Assembly (NCBI GenBank): GCA_947167935.1 | Contig: CAMVJU010000002.1 | Span: forward strand, 1-64,000 | Length of the DNA stretch: 64,000 nt | Direction of reading: 5' to 3' | DNA from: an uncultured Prevotellaceae bacterium | GTDB lineage: Bacteria; Bacteroidota; Bacteroidia; Bacteroidales; Bacteroidaceae | In this document: positions 1 to 9,125 of the stretch, piece after piece | Position numbering within the stretch: position 1 is the first letter of the stretch | Layout of the letters: each line of letters opens with the position of its first letter | Position numbers and translations under genes: made by a program | Notes under the pieces: model-generated | The model's input: only the letters and a program-made list of their open reading frames with translations | What the model was told of the DNA's origin: nothing | Database searches by the model: none

Positions 1-2
1 TT

Positions 3-116
3 CTCTGGTTTTGCATCGTCTCGGCAATGGCCCATCAGGAGAACGGCCAGACGGCGGGCACGATGAACGACGTGATCCTTGGCTACGTGATGGCCTTCGA
101 GAATGAAATGAATTAG
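3..116 (+). CDS. C-terminal fragment of a protein truncated by the window edge (…LWFCIVSAMAHQENGQTAGTMNDVILGYVMAFENEMN*)
   Basis: Open frame from the window edge to TAG at 114-116; too short to assign a family. Confidence 0.4.
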   Translation, partial: LWFCIVSAMAHQENGQTAGTMNDVILGYVMAFENEMN

Positions 117-123
117 TATGATT

Positions 124-159
124 GGTGACGCTGGTGACGGTGACGCGAGTGACGTTAAG
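124..159 (+). repeat. GTGACG-rich repeat, copy 1
   Basis: GGTGACGCTGGTGACGGTGACGCGAGTGACGTTAAG; inverted relative to 236-271 across an AT-rich spacer. Confidence 0.85.
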
Positions 160-235
160 CGAAAGTTTAACTGATGTAAAATTCAAAAATAATATATTAT
201 TTAATAATATATTTATTTTTGCGGTTCTTTTCGAC

Positions 236-271
236 CTTAACGTCACCGTCACTCGCGTCACTCGCGTCACC
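236..271 (-). repeat. GTGACG-rich repeat, copy 2 (inverted)
   Basis: CTTAACGTCACCGTCACTCGCGTCACTCGCGTCACC; near reverse complement of copy 1. Confidence 0.85.
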
Positions 272-288
272 AACTGAAAACATTTAAT

Positions 289-792
289 TTGCTGATTATG
301 AAAGAAATAGTAAAATCCACCCGTGGCACGGTTCACCAGTACAATGATGACTCGTTGGACTTCAAACCCTATGGAAAGGGTGAACCCGTGTATGAACACT
401 CCTACAAAGTAGGAGAGGCCCAAATCGGCCTGACAAAAGGCAAGGGAAAGCAAAGTTTCGTGGCAAAGCTGAAATGTGACACCACCGAGGCCGACCCCTG
501 CGAAGTGATGCACCAGCAGCTGGACAAGCTGGCCGACAAGGAATGGCCCGACCGCGACAAGACTGATGACAAGCCCCGCGGCAAGGTATTGCTGAAGGAA
601 GATGGTGCCTACATGGCCGTCGATACAAGGAAAGGCCAAATCTCTATCCACCTCGACATTGACCTGTCGGAGACGTGTGACTACGGACAAAGAATTGCTA
701 ACTTTATTATCAAATCAAACCAATGCTTGTATATCAATCAGGATTTGGTTCGCCGTGCCGCCCGTGCAACCGCGAAACCTTCGAACAAATAG
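289..792 (+). CDS. Hypothetical protein, first gene of the primase-like cassette
   Basis: 167-aa ORF; overlaps the next ORF by 70 nt in another frame. Confidence 0.6.
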   Translation: MLIMKEIVKSTRGTVHQYNDDSLDFKPYGKGEPVYEHSYKVGEAQIGLTKGKGKQSFVAKLKCDTTEADPCEVMHQQLDKLADKEWPDRDKTDDKPRGKVLLKEDGAYMAVDTRKGQISIHLDIDLSETCDYGQRIANFIIKSNQCLYINQDLVRRAARATAKPSNK

Positions 793-3200
793 CCAAGAGC
801 GACGACGTGAAAGGCCGCGTGGCTACCGCACGGGAATTTCTTGCCAAGGGTGACCACCAAGGCTACGACCGCACAAAGCGCGGCCTGCCCGGCATCTGCT
901 TCATGGCCAACTTTGCACCCAACAAGGGCAAGGAGGGCAAATTCCGCGAGGATACTTGGCGGCTGCAGTCAGCAGCCAAGCTGACCGGACTCATCATGCT
1001 CGACTATGACCACATCGACTTCCCTGCCCGCGATTTCATGGAGCGCATACCCGAGCACATGTTTGCCGATGATTGCGACAGTCAGGTGCTCTATGTGGGT
1101 GCGACCGTCAGCGGCCAAGAGATTGGCGGCGGCATCCGCGTCATCTGTAAGGCTGACATCAAGCGAGGCAACCTCGCCGACAATCAGCAGTATCTCTCTC
1201 GCATCTTCAAGATGAACTGCGACAAGAGCATCAAGAACGCCGACCGATGCTCCTTCGCCGTGCCCATCGAAGATATCTTCTATCTCGACAACCAACTATT
1301 TACCTACCAAAACGATGAGTATGACAAAATGTTTGGCGACCAATACCGCAATAGTGACTCTAAACCTAGTAAAGTATCTCGTAGTGCTGCCGGCAAGGAT
1401 GGTGGCGTGGCCAGCGGAGCTGGCAACGTACAAGGCGATGCGAAGCCTGGACAGGAGGCTGAAAAAATTACGCTCGAAAAGGACTCCGACGGCGACTATA
1501 CGTACAATGGCGACAAGTTCAAGGACATCGTCGCCCGCTGGATATCGTCCAACGGCGGAGCACCACAGCCAGGGGCACGGCACCTGTCGGCGCTGAAGCT
1601 GGCCGCCGACCTGCGATATTTCTGCGACAACAATGCCGCCAATATCCATGAGGTGATGCTGCTGGCTCCCTTTGTCCAGGACATTATCAACGAGCGCGGC
1701 GAAAGGGAGATAGACGATATCTGCACGGATGTCGTGGGAAGAAAGATGAACCTGACGATGCCCAAGAAACTCCAAACCATGATGGAGGATGGCAAGGCCC
1801 AGGCGCAGGGTGCTGCCGAGGAACAGAGGCTGCTTGAGAAGTATGCCGTGTTCTGGGAGCGCTTGAAGCCGCTGATGACCGAGATCTACGACCTGCCCAC
1901 CTACCGCATGGAGGACTATAACAAGCTGGGCGGCGTGTTCATAGCCGGAGCCATGTACTGCACCCTGCTCACCCGCTGCTACTATCGCCACTTCGACGGC
2001 GAGATGCAAAGGATGAATCCGCAGGTGTATATGATAGGCAATCCCGCCAGCGGCAAGGGCGAGGCCGAAAAACTCGACCAGATCATCATGGCACCCGTCA
2101 TCACCGCCGACAAGGTGGGCCGACAGGCAGAGAAGGAGTACAAGCGCCAGCAGAAGGAACGCTCCACCAGCTCAAAGGCGCAGAAGGGCGAGGCCCTCAA
2201 GAGGCCTGAGTACGTCATCCGCTACCTGCCCTCAAAGACCTCCAACGCCGTCTTCTACCGACGCCAGCTGAATGCTGTAGAAGAGATAGGCGGCGAGAAG
2301 TTCCCGCTCCACCTCTATACCTTCGACAGCGAGCTCGACAGTAACACCACCGCCCAAAGTGGCGGCTCGTGGATAGGCAAACACGACATCGAGCTCAAGG
2401 CCTTCCACAACGAGTTCACGGGCGTGGACTTCGGCAATGTGGATTCGGTCAACGACGTGATGCAGATTTTCTACAACAGCGTCTGCACGGGCACACCCCT
2501 CTCGCTCAACCGCAAGGTGACACCCAGGAACGTCAACGACGGCCTCTGCTCCCGCATGGCCATCTACAAGATGGTGCCCGCCAAGTACGCGATGATCAGC
2601 AAGGGCAACCGCCTGCTCATGCACGAGAAACGATGCAAGCTGCAGCAATGGGCCTTCAAGTTTGACAAGCTGGGGGGCGAGATGCCCATCCGCAAGCTCG
2701 TAGACCACGTTTACAAACTGTGCGAGGATTCAGCCGTGCAGGCCGAGCTGGAACACGACGATGTACTCGACTACCTACGCAAGCGTGCCGTTTTCTATGC
2801 CACCTGGTTCACCGTGCCGAGAATTATGGAGAGGGCCGTCAACGAAGCCGAGAAGAAGAAAGAGGCCGACCCCGTCAAGCTGATGAAGGTGGAGAAAAGC
2901 GATTTGGAGTTCGCCTCACTCATCTACGAGGCCGTCATCTACTGGCAGGACTATTTCTTCGGCCGGATGCTACAGGACAGCTGGGACAATGCCGAGCGCG
3001 ACATGAAGCCGAGAAGCAGACAAACGTACAATGGAAAGACCTACAACCAGTTGCCTTCCACATTCACGCTGAATGACCTCGAGGAAATGGCTCAAATCTC
3101 CCACGACGCTGCCAAAAAACAAGTCCAGCGCTGGAAGGAAAACGGGTACATCAAGAGTGCAGCACGTGGGTCGTACGAGAAAATGGCCAAGGTAATCTAA
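723..3200 (+). CDS. DUF3987/VirE-like primase-helicase-type protein
   Basis: 825 aa; P-loop-like GNPASGKGE, Walker-B-like YTFDSELDS, N-terminal region resembling VirE/BT4734-type proteins. Confidence 0.75.
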   Translation: MLVYQSGFGSPCRPCNRETFEQIAKSDDVKGRVATAREFLAKGDHQGYDRTKRGLPGICFMANFAPNKGKEGKFREDTWRLQSAAKLTGLIMLDYDHIDFPARDFMERIPEHMFADDCDSQVLYVGATVSGQEIGGGIRVICKADIKRGNLADNQQYLSRIFKMNCDKSIKNADRCSFAVPIEDIFYLDNQLFTYQNDEYDKMFGDQYRNSDSKPSKVSRSAAGKDGGVASGAGNVQGDAKPGQEAEKITLEKDSDGDYTYNGDKFKDIVARWISSNGGAPQPGARHLSALKLAADLRYFCDNNAANIHEVMLLAPFVQDIINERGEREIDDICTDVVGRKMNLTMPKKLQTMMEDGKAQAQGAAEEQRLLEKYAVFWERLKPLMTEIYDLPTYRMEDYNKLGGVFIAGAMYCTLLTRCYYRHFDGEMQRMNPQVYMIGNPASGKGEAEKLDQIIMAPVITADKVGRQAEKEYKRQQKERSTSSKAQKGEALKRPEYVIRYLPSKTSNAVFYRRQLNAVEEIGGEKFPLHLYTFDSELDSNTTAQSGGSWIGKHDIELKAFHNEFTGVDFGNVDSVNDVMQIFYNSVCTGTPLSLNRKVTPRNVNDGLCSRMAIYKMVPAKYAMISKGNRLLMHEKRCKLQQWAFKFDKLGGEMPIRKLVDHVYKLCEDSAVQAELEHDDVLDYLRKRAVFYATWFTVPRIMERAVNEAEKKKEADPVKLMKVEKSDLEFASLIYEAVIYWQDYFFGRMLQDSWDNAERDMKPRSRQTYNGKTYNQLPSTFTLNDLEEMAQISHDAAKKQVQRWKENGYIKSAARGSYEKMAKVI

Positions 3201-3203
3201 GCT

Positions 3204-3485
3204 ATGGATGGATACTATAATTCAGCAGTCTCGTGCTCCCACCTGAATGGCCTGAAGAAGGAGCTGGGCGGTCTCTTCACCGTCGTTGAAGAGACGCCCC
3301 TGTCCTTCAGGCTGAAAGTGGACAAGCCCTTCTGCCTCGGCCTGATACTGGCCTACATCTTCAACCGCTGGCACAAGGACGGCGTGAGCTTCGACCTGCT
3401 GCAGATCAGCATGAAGGAAAACACCCTCTTCCTCCAGATCTGCCGCGATGCCGGACTGAACCACATGAATGTGGAATGTGTATGA
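3204..3485 (+). CDS. Small hypothetical protein, co-directional with the DUF3987 gene
   Basis: 93-aa ORF starting 4 nt after the preceding stop; followed by a terminator-like hairpin. Confidence 0.6.
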   Translation: MDGYYNSAVSCSHLNGLKKELGGLFTVVEETPLSFRLKVDKPFCLGLILAYIFNRWHKDGVSFDLLQISMKENTLFLQICRDAGLNHMNVECV

Positions 3486-3513
3486 AAAAGCCTCCCTCAG
3501 GGGAGGCTTTTTT
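3486..3513 (+). terminator. Rho-independent terminator
   Basis: AAAAAGCCTCCCTCAGGGGAGGCTTTTTTA hairpin with T tract. Confidence 0.85.
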
Positions 3514-3520
3514 ATGCCTT

Positions 3521-3557
3521 GGTGACGTTGGTGACGGTGACGTTGGTGACGTTAAGG
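3521..3557 (+). repeat. GTGACG-rich repeat, copy 3
   Basis: GGTGACGTTGGTGACGGTGACGTTGGTGACGTTAAGG; same orientation as copy 1, inverted relative to copy 2. Confidence 0.85.
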
Positions 3558-3576
3558 CCCAATTTTAGCTACTTTT

Positions 3577-3608
3577 TTTTGCGTTATTAAATAATTGTTC
3601 TATCTTTG
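3577..3608 (+). promoter_or_regulatory. Bacteroidetes-type promoter upstream of the PrsW-like gene
   Basis: TTTTG, about 19 nt, then TATCTTTG (TAnnTTTG). Confidence 0.6.
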
Positions 3609-3652
3609 CATCGCAAATCATTAAAACCAAGGATATAAGTTGTCATAGAAAA

Positions 3653-4363
3653 ATGAACATCGCACTTAGTCTCACAGTCGCACTTCTTCCCGCCATCCTG
3701 CTGTTGCTGTATATATGGAAGAAAGACCCACAAAAAGAACCCACAGGACAGCTGGTGAAAGCTGTGCTGTGGGGTGTAGCAATCTGCATACCGATTGGTT
3801 TTGTGGAATTGGGCATTCAGGAAGTCCTTTTCGGAGGCAAGATGCCTACCGACCTTTGGAGCTCCACCGCACAGGCCTTCTTATTAGCGGCAGTGCCGGA
3901 GGAGGCGGCCAAGCTCTTCGCCCTGTGGCTGATTCTTCGCAAGAATCCCTACTTCGATGAGCATTTCGACGGCATCGTCTATGCCGTATGCGTAGGCCTC
4001 GGTTTTGCTGCCATCGAGAATGTCTTCTACGTGCTTCAGTCAGAAGAAGAGTGGCTGACGGTCGGCATCGTCCGTTCCCTTTTGGCCGTGCCAGGCCACT
4101 ATGCCTTCGCCGTGCTGATGGGCTTCTACTATTCCCTCTACCATTTCGTAGACCATTCCAAGAAGACTGCCGTCTGCATCCTGCTGGTGCCTGTCATCGC
4201 TCATGGCATCTATGACGCCATCGCCTTCATCGGCGTGGTCAGCGCTGCTATCGGCGGTATCAGTTTCTTAGTCCTCGTCCTTTTCTGCATCAAGATGCAC
4301 AAGGTGGCTAAGAAAAAGATTGTGGCACAGATCGAACGGGATGAGATGGTTACCAGATCCTGA
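3653..4363 (+). CDS. PrsW family intramembrane metalloprotease
   Basis: Multi-TM protein with AVPEEAAKLFAL, GFAAIENVFYVL and PGHYAFAVLMGFYYS motifs. Confidence 0.85.
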   Translation: MNIALSLTVALLPAILLLLYIWKKDPQKEPTGQLVKAVLWGVAICIPIGFVELGIQEVLFGGKMPTDLWSSTAQAFLLAAVPEEAAKLFALWLILRKNPYFDEHFDGIVYAVCVGLGFAAIENVFYVLQSEEEWLTVGIVRSLLAVPGHYAFAVLMGFYYSLYHFVDHSKKTAVCILLVPVIAHGIYDAIAFIGVVSAAIGGISFLVLVLFCIKMHKVAKKKIVAQIERDEMVTRS

Positions 4364-6380
4364 CACGCTTTTTCTTGGGAATGAAGAGCTTGCCTTTCTT
4401 AATGCCAAAGGCGTCGTACCACTCGTCAATCTGAGGAAGGGCACCGTTTACGCGAATCAGGTTGGGAGAGTGGACGTCCTGGTTGAGGAGCATGTCCATA
4501 TACTGCTCGCGCATGTTGCTTGCCCACACACGGGCCCAGCCAAGGAAGAAACGCTGGTCGGCAGTCAGGCCGTCGATGACGCTATTGTTGCCGGTGTTGT
4601 GGAGTGCCTGCAGGGCAACGTGAAGACCACCGTTGTCGCCGATGTTCTCACCCAGCGTCTGCTTGCCATTCACCTTCTTGCCGTTGACCACCTCGAGGGT
4701 TGAGAAATAGTCGGCCAGACGGGCAGCACGCTTATCGAAGGCAGCCTTATCGGCATCGGTCCACCAGTTGCGCTGGTTGCCTGTGACATCGAACTGACAG
4801 CCCTGATCGTCGAAGCCGTGGCTCATCTCGTGACCTATCACACCTCCGATGGCTCCATAGTTCTGGGCATCGTCGGCCTCCACGTCGAAGAATGGCGGCT
4901 GCAGGATGCCGGCAGGGAAGCAGATCTCGTTGGTGGTGGGGTTATAGTAGGCGTTGATGGTCTGCGGTGTCATGTGCCACTCATCCTTGTCGACGGGTTT
5001 GTTCACCTTGCGGTTCAGACCGTCAATCCATTTCCATTCACTCACGTTGGCCAGATTCTCGTAGAGCGAGAGCTGGTCGTCAATCTGCATCTTGCTGTAG
5101 TCCTTCCACTTGTCGGGATATCCAATCTTAATATGGAAGTCGGCCAGTTTCTTCTTGGCCTCAGCCTTTGTGACATCGCTCATCCAGTCAAGGGCATCAA
5201 TGCGCTGGCCAAGAGCTGTCTGCAGGTTGCGGACGAGGGTAAGCACACGCTGCTTGCTCGACTCAGGGAAGTATTTCTCGCAGTACATCTTGCCGATGGC
5301 CTCGCCCAGCACGCCGTTGACCAAAGAGGTGGCACGCTTCCAAATCGGGTCGTCCTGCGGCTGACCGGTCAGTGCCTGTGCGAAGGTGAAATATGAGCGG
5401 CGAAGGTCAGTTGTCAGACAAGAGGCAGCACCAGAGATGATGCGCACCTCGGCGTATGCCTTCAGGTCTTCAAGCGGCGTGTCGGCCAGTATCTTCTCCA
5501 CCTCGTGCAGGGGTTCGGGCTGCTCCACAACAAGCTGCTTGAAGGCGGGGAATCCAGTCACCCAGAACACGGTAGGCCAGTCGATGCCTGGGAAGTCGCG
5601 CACCAGCTCCTCGTAGGTCATCTTGTGGTAGTTGGCGTTGATGTCGCGCAGCTTCACCATGTCGTAGCTGGCTCCGGCAATGCGTTTCTCAATGGCATAC
5701 ACTTTCTCCACAAGGTCGTTGGCCGTTGTCTCGTCATAACCCAATGCCATGAACATACGCTTTCCATAGGCTTTATAGGCCTCGCGCACAGCCTGTGTCT
5801 GCGGATCATCGTTGAAGTAATAGTCGCGATTGCCCAGTCCGAGTCCCGACTGCGAGATGCTGACGATGTTGTTGTCGGCATCGCGGAGGTCGGCACCTGC
5901 ACCCCATGCATACATCATTGTGCTCTCGCCGCGGCGGTCAAGCTCAGCTGTCACGCGCTGGTATTCCTTACGGTCCTTGATGGCACGGATTCTCTCGATG
6001 TAGGGCATGATAGGAGCCAGTCCCTGCTCATTGCGAGTGAGGGTGTCCATCATCTGATTGTAGAGTGTGCCAATCTTATAGCCCAGCGAGCCTTTCTCCT
6101 GTGGCTGGGTTGCAAACTCCAGGATCATCTCCTGAATCTGCTTCTGGTTCTCCTCATAGAGGTCCATGAAGGCACCGTTGGTCATCTGGTCGTCGCGCAG
6201 CGGGTGCGTCTTGAGCCAGTTGCCGCAGGCATATTCCACGAAATTGTCACCTGGTTTCACGTCAAGGTTCATGTTTTCCTTGTCGTAACCCTTTAATTGT
6301 TGTGCAGAGGCAGTTGCTCCGCAAATCAGCATCAATGAGAGGCTGAAGATTTTGATTACATTTTTTTTCATTATTGTCAC
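4350..6380 (-). CDS. M13 family metallopeptidase (neprilysin/PepO-like)
   Basis: GGVIGHEMSHGFDDQG (HExxH), ENIGDNGG, NAYYNPTTNEICFPAGILQPPFF. Confidence 0.93.
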   Translation of the reverse strand: MTIMKKNVIKIFSLSLMLICGATASAQQLKGYDKENMNLDVKPGDNFVEYACGNWLKTHPLRDDQMTNGAFMDLYEENQKQIQEMILEFATQPQEKGSLGYKIGTLYNQMMDTLTRNEQGLAPIMPYIERIRAIKDRKEYQRVTAELDRRGESTMMYAWGAGADLRDADNNIVSISQSGLGLGNRDYYFNDDPQTQAVREAYKAYGKRMFMALGYDETTANDLVEKVYAIEKRIAGASYDMVKLRDINANYHKMTYEELVRDFPGIDWPTVFWVTGFPAFKQLVVEQPEPLHEVEKILADTPLEDLKAYAEVRIISGAASCLTTDLRRSYFTFAQALTGQPQDDPIWKRATSLVNGVLGEAIGKMYCEKYFPESSKQRVLTLVRNLQTALGQRIDALDWMSDVTKAEAKKKLADFHIKIGYPDKWKDYSKMQIDDQLSLYENLANVSEWKWIDGLNRKVNKPVDKDEWHMTPQTINAYYNPTTNEICFPAGILQPPFFDVEADDAQNYGAIGGVIGHEMSHGFDDQGCQFDVTGNQRNWWTDADKAAFDKRAARLADYFSTLEVVNGKKVNGKQTLGENIGDNGGLHVALQALHNTGNNSVIDGLTADQRFFLGWARVWASNMREQYMDMLLNQDVHSPNLIRVNGALPQIDEWYDAFGIKKGKLFIPKKKRVRIW

Positions 6381-6430
6381 TATATGTTTGACTTCTTCTT
6401 TTACTTTTTTGTCGTTTGACCTTTGGTCTT

Positions 6431-6489
6431 CCTCTGTCGCGACTCGGCATAACTCGAATTCATTCGGTTATGCTCTCGCTGCTCCATCG
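6431..6489 (-). repeat. 59-nt hairpin element, copy 1 (5' leader of the M13 gene)
   Basis: CCTCTGTCGCGACTCG-GCATAAC-T-CGAAT-TC-ATTCG-GTTATGC-TCTCGCTGCTCCATCG. Confidence 0.8.
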
Positions 6490-6499
6490 TTTGACGCGG

Positions 6500-6507
6500 C
6501 AAAGGTA
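6500..6507 (-). promoter_or_regulatory. -7 element TACCTTTG for the M13 peptidase gene
   Basis: Reverse complement of CAAAGGTA matches TAnnTTTG. Confidence 0.5.
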
Positions 6508-6574
6508 TAAAAAACTACAAGATATGCCAAATTTTTGGTATCTTTTCACGATGTGTCATAAAAAAGTGTATCTC

Positions 6575-7843
6575 TCAATACTTTTCTATGAAATCGGTCA
6601 CCAGACGGAAGACGGGCTCATAGCTGTCGAAGACGGCGTGCTGCCAGTTGTCATAGATGGTGTGGTAATAGGGGAAGGCTGTGCCCTCCTCGTTTTCGAG
6701 GAAGATGCAGGGCACATGGCGCTTAGCAAAGGGATAGTGGTCGCTGTTGGCGGCCAGGTCACCGCGGTTCAATGCCTTGAAATACTGCTTCTCGCCATTG
6801 ATCTGCTCAAAGAGCCGATAGCCTCGCATGCCCTCGTCGCTCACCTCACAATACTGCACGGGGTTGTCGTCGCCAATCATGTCGATATTGAACAGGTATC
6901 GGATCTGCTCTAACGGTACGATGGGGTTGTTGGCAAAGAATTCCGAGCCGCGCAGGTTGGCATCCTCACCCGAGAACGACAGGAAATACATGTCGTATGG
7001 TGGACGGTGCTTGGCATAATAGGCTGCCAACGTGACGATGGCTGCCGTACCCGAGGCATTGTCGTTGGCACCGGCATAGAAGATTTTCTTGCCCAGATTT
7101 CCCAAGTGGTCATAGTGGGCCGTGAAGACGTAGCAGCTGTCATGCCGCTCGCCAGAGACCTTGGCAATCACGTTGAACAACTCGTAGTCCTTCAGGAACT
7201 TGTTATCCACATTCAGGCGGACGCGCTTGACGTCTTTGATGGCCTCCGGTGTCACCCAGACAATGGGTTTATCCACCACTTTCTCGCCGTATGCCTTATA
7301 AAATTTTATTGGTGACGTCCATATTTGGAGCAGGCCTGCATTGGTGCACTCTCCAGTCCTTTGCAGGCGTGAAAACTCCTTTTTATGCTTGTATGAGAAC
7401 CAGAAGTCGCAGCACACCAGGGCATTGGCATATTCCGGCTTCTGCAGGTCGGCATACATGCGGTCGGCATCGAAGTTGAGTGTGTCTACATGATAGACAG
7501 GAAACTCTCCTTTTACACCCGGCGAATATTCACGCATGGAGAAATCCACACCAGCCTGCAACCGTTTTCCGTCAGCCCACATCTCCATCTTTCCACAGAA
7601 GGTGTTGATGTCGATGGTGAAAGGCTGAAGAATCACTTCGTCCACGCCAGCCTTCACGTATTCCTTCTGAAGGAATTTGCCAGCCTTGTTGGCCCCGCCT
7701 TTGGCATAACCGCGACCTTGATACTTTGCAGAACTAATCTCCTTGACCACCCGTTTGTAGTGGGCAAGGTCCTGAGCCTGTAGCTGTATGGCCGACAAGA
7801 CCAAAAGCAAAGCGGCAGAGCCGAGCGCTAATCTGATATTCAT
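6575..7843 (-). CDS. M28 family zinc peptidase
   Basis: FTAHYDHLG, AGANDNASGTAAIV, LSFSGEDANLRGSEFFA. Confidence 0.9.
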   Translation of the reverse strand: MNIRLALGSAALLLVLSAIQLQAQDLAHYKRVVKEISSAKYQGRGYAKGGANKAGKFLQKEYVKAGVDEVILQPFTIDINTFCGKMEMWADGKRLQAGVDFSMREYSPGVKGEFPVYHVDTLNFDADRMYADLQKPEYANALVCCDFWFSYKHKKEFSRLQRTGECTNAGLLQIWTSPIKFYKAYGEKVVDKPIVWVTPEAIKDVKRVRLNVDNKFLKDYELFNVIAKVSGERHDSCYVFTAHYDHLGNLGKKIFYAGANDNASGTAAIVTLAAYYAKHRPPYDMYFLSFSGEDANLRGSEFFANNPIVPLEQIRYLFNIDMIGDDNPVQYCEVSDEGMRGYRLFEQINGEKQYFKALNRGDLAANSDHYPFAKRHVPCIFLENEEGTAFPYYHTIYDNWQHAVFDSYEPVFRLVTDFIEKY

Positions 7844-7849
7844 TCCTGT

Positions 7850-9052
7850 CTATTTTTTTGTTTCCGTATTTATCCATGTCAGTTTTCGCCACAAGCCCTC
7901 CAACGGACCGCGCTGATGGCTGCTAAACCAATAGCGGGCGAAACAGTATTGTGTGATGACCATTGCCAAACCTACAAGGACGGCGTAGGTGATGCCCAGC
8001 TTGTAATAGCAGGCAAGGCCGTAGCCACAAAAGATAGCACAGCCAATGATAGACTGCAACAGATAGTTGGTGAGACTCATACGGCCGAAGATGCACAGAT
8101 GGTGGAGCACATTGCGCACACCCTCGAAAGCATACCACGCTGATACCACTGCCGACACAATCATCAGGAGGATGATGAGGTTGTAGATGGGGTGGAGCCA
8201 TATGTCAATCTCGCCAAAGTCTACGAAACTCAGGGCGATGACAATGGCTGCTGATACACAGAGTATGGCGTGCCATATCTTCAGGTTCTTCCCCTCATTG
8301 TAAAATAGCCTCTGTCGCCCTAACTGCATGCCCAGGATAAAGAGGCAGAGCAACTGCGTCAAACGACCGCTGAACACATTGAAGCGGAAGTTCACTTCGA
8401 AACCGTATTGTAGGTTGGTGAGGGCATTCTCCCAGAAGGTGCCGTGCTCATGCATGCTGTTGATCTTTCCATAGAGCTCCCACATGGTGGAATGATCTAT
8501 CGTAGTGCCCGTCAACAGGCAATAGAACTCCACAGGCTGGATGGCCAGCAGGCCGATGATGCACCATACCGCCTTCGACGGCAGGTAGCTGATAGGAATG
8601 AGCAGTAGGCCATAACATGCATAGAGCATCAGAATGTCGCCGTCGTAGAAGGTCACATTGATGATACCAAACATGAAGAGCAGACACATACGCCAAGCGA
8701 AACGCCCTGAGAAGCTTTTGCCCTTCTGCTGCTGGTTGTCGCTGGCTTTGCCTTCGAACGTCGCGACTCGGCCATCCGAGCAAGCTCGATGGCTCTCGCT
8801 GTTCCGTTCTTTCATAATAAAAAAGCTCAAGCCGAAGAGCATGGCGAAGATGCCGTACATCTTGCCAGACAGCAGCCAAGCCAGCACGTCGGCTACTGTC
8901 TGGTCAGAAGGCAACGCATGGAGGATGGTCTCCTGCGTGAAGATGTTGAAGTGCTCCACGGAATGATACAGGATGATACCTGCCACAGCGATTCCCCGCA
9001 GGGCATCGGCCACGTCAATGCGTGTGTTTGGTAAAGAACGGGTCTTGTACAT
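7850..9052 (-). CDS. DUF418 domain-containing membrane protein
   Basis: RIDVADALRGIAVAGIILYHS start, multi-TM, C-terminal SLTNYLLQSI…RGPLEGLWRKLTW. Confidence 0.88.
   Translation of the reverse strand: MYKTRSLPNTRIDVADALRGIAVAGIILYHSVEHFNIFTQETILHALPSDQTVADVLAWLLSGKMYGIFAMLFGLSFFIMKERNSESHRACSDGRVATFEGKASDNQQQKGKSFSGRFAWRMCLLFMFGIINVTFYDGDILMLYACYGLLLIPISYLPSKAVWCIIGLLAIQPVEFYCLLTGTTIDHSTMWELYGKINSMHEHGTFWENALTNLQYGFEVNFRFNVFSGRLTQLLCLFILGMQLGRQRLFYNEGKNLKIWHAILCVSAAIVIALSFVDFGEIDIWLHPIYNLIILLMIVSAVVSAWYAFEGVRNVLHHLCIFGRMSLTNYLLQSIIGCAIFCGYGLACYYKLGITYAVLVGLAMVITQYCFARYWFSSHQRGPLEGLWRKLTWINTETKK
8757..8809 (-). repeat. Hairpin element, copy 2, in frame within the DUF418 gene
   Basis: TCGCGACTCG-GCCATC-CGAGC-AA-GCTC-GATGGC-TCTCGCTGTTCC; same arms as copies 1 and 3. 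Confidence 0.75.
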
Positions 9053-9125
9053 CTATTAGATAAGCAAAAATCCTTTGCAAAATTACGAAGAATTTCGAAT
9101 AATGCCAAATATTTGTGATATTTGA

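Noticed and set aside
1296-2009. 237-aa minus-strand ORF
   Set aside because: Antisense to the DUF3987-like gene; no domain evidence.
121-3560. IS element call for the GTGACG-bracketed cassette
   Set aside because: No transposase or recombinase ORF is present in the cassette; kept only as a hypothesis in the findings.
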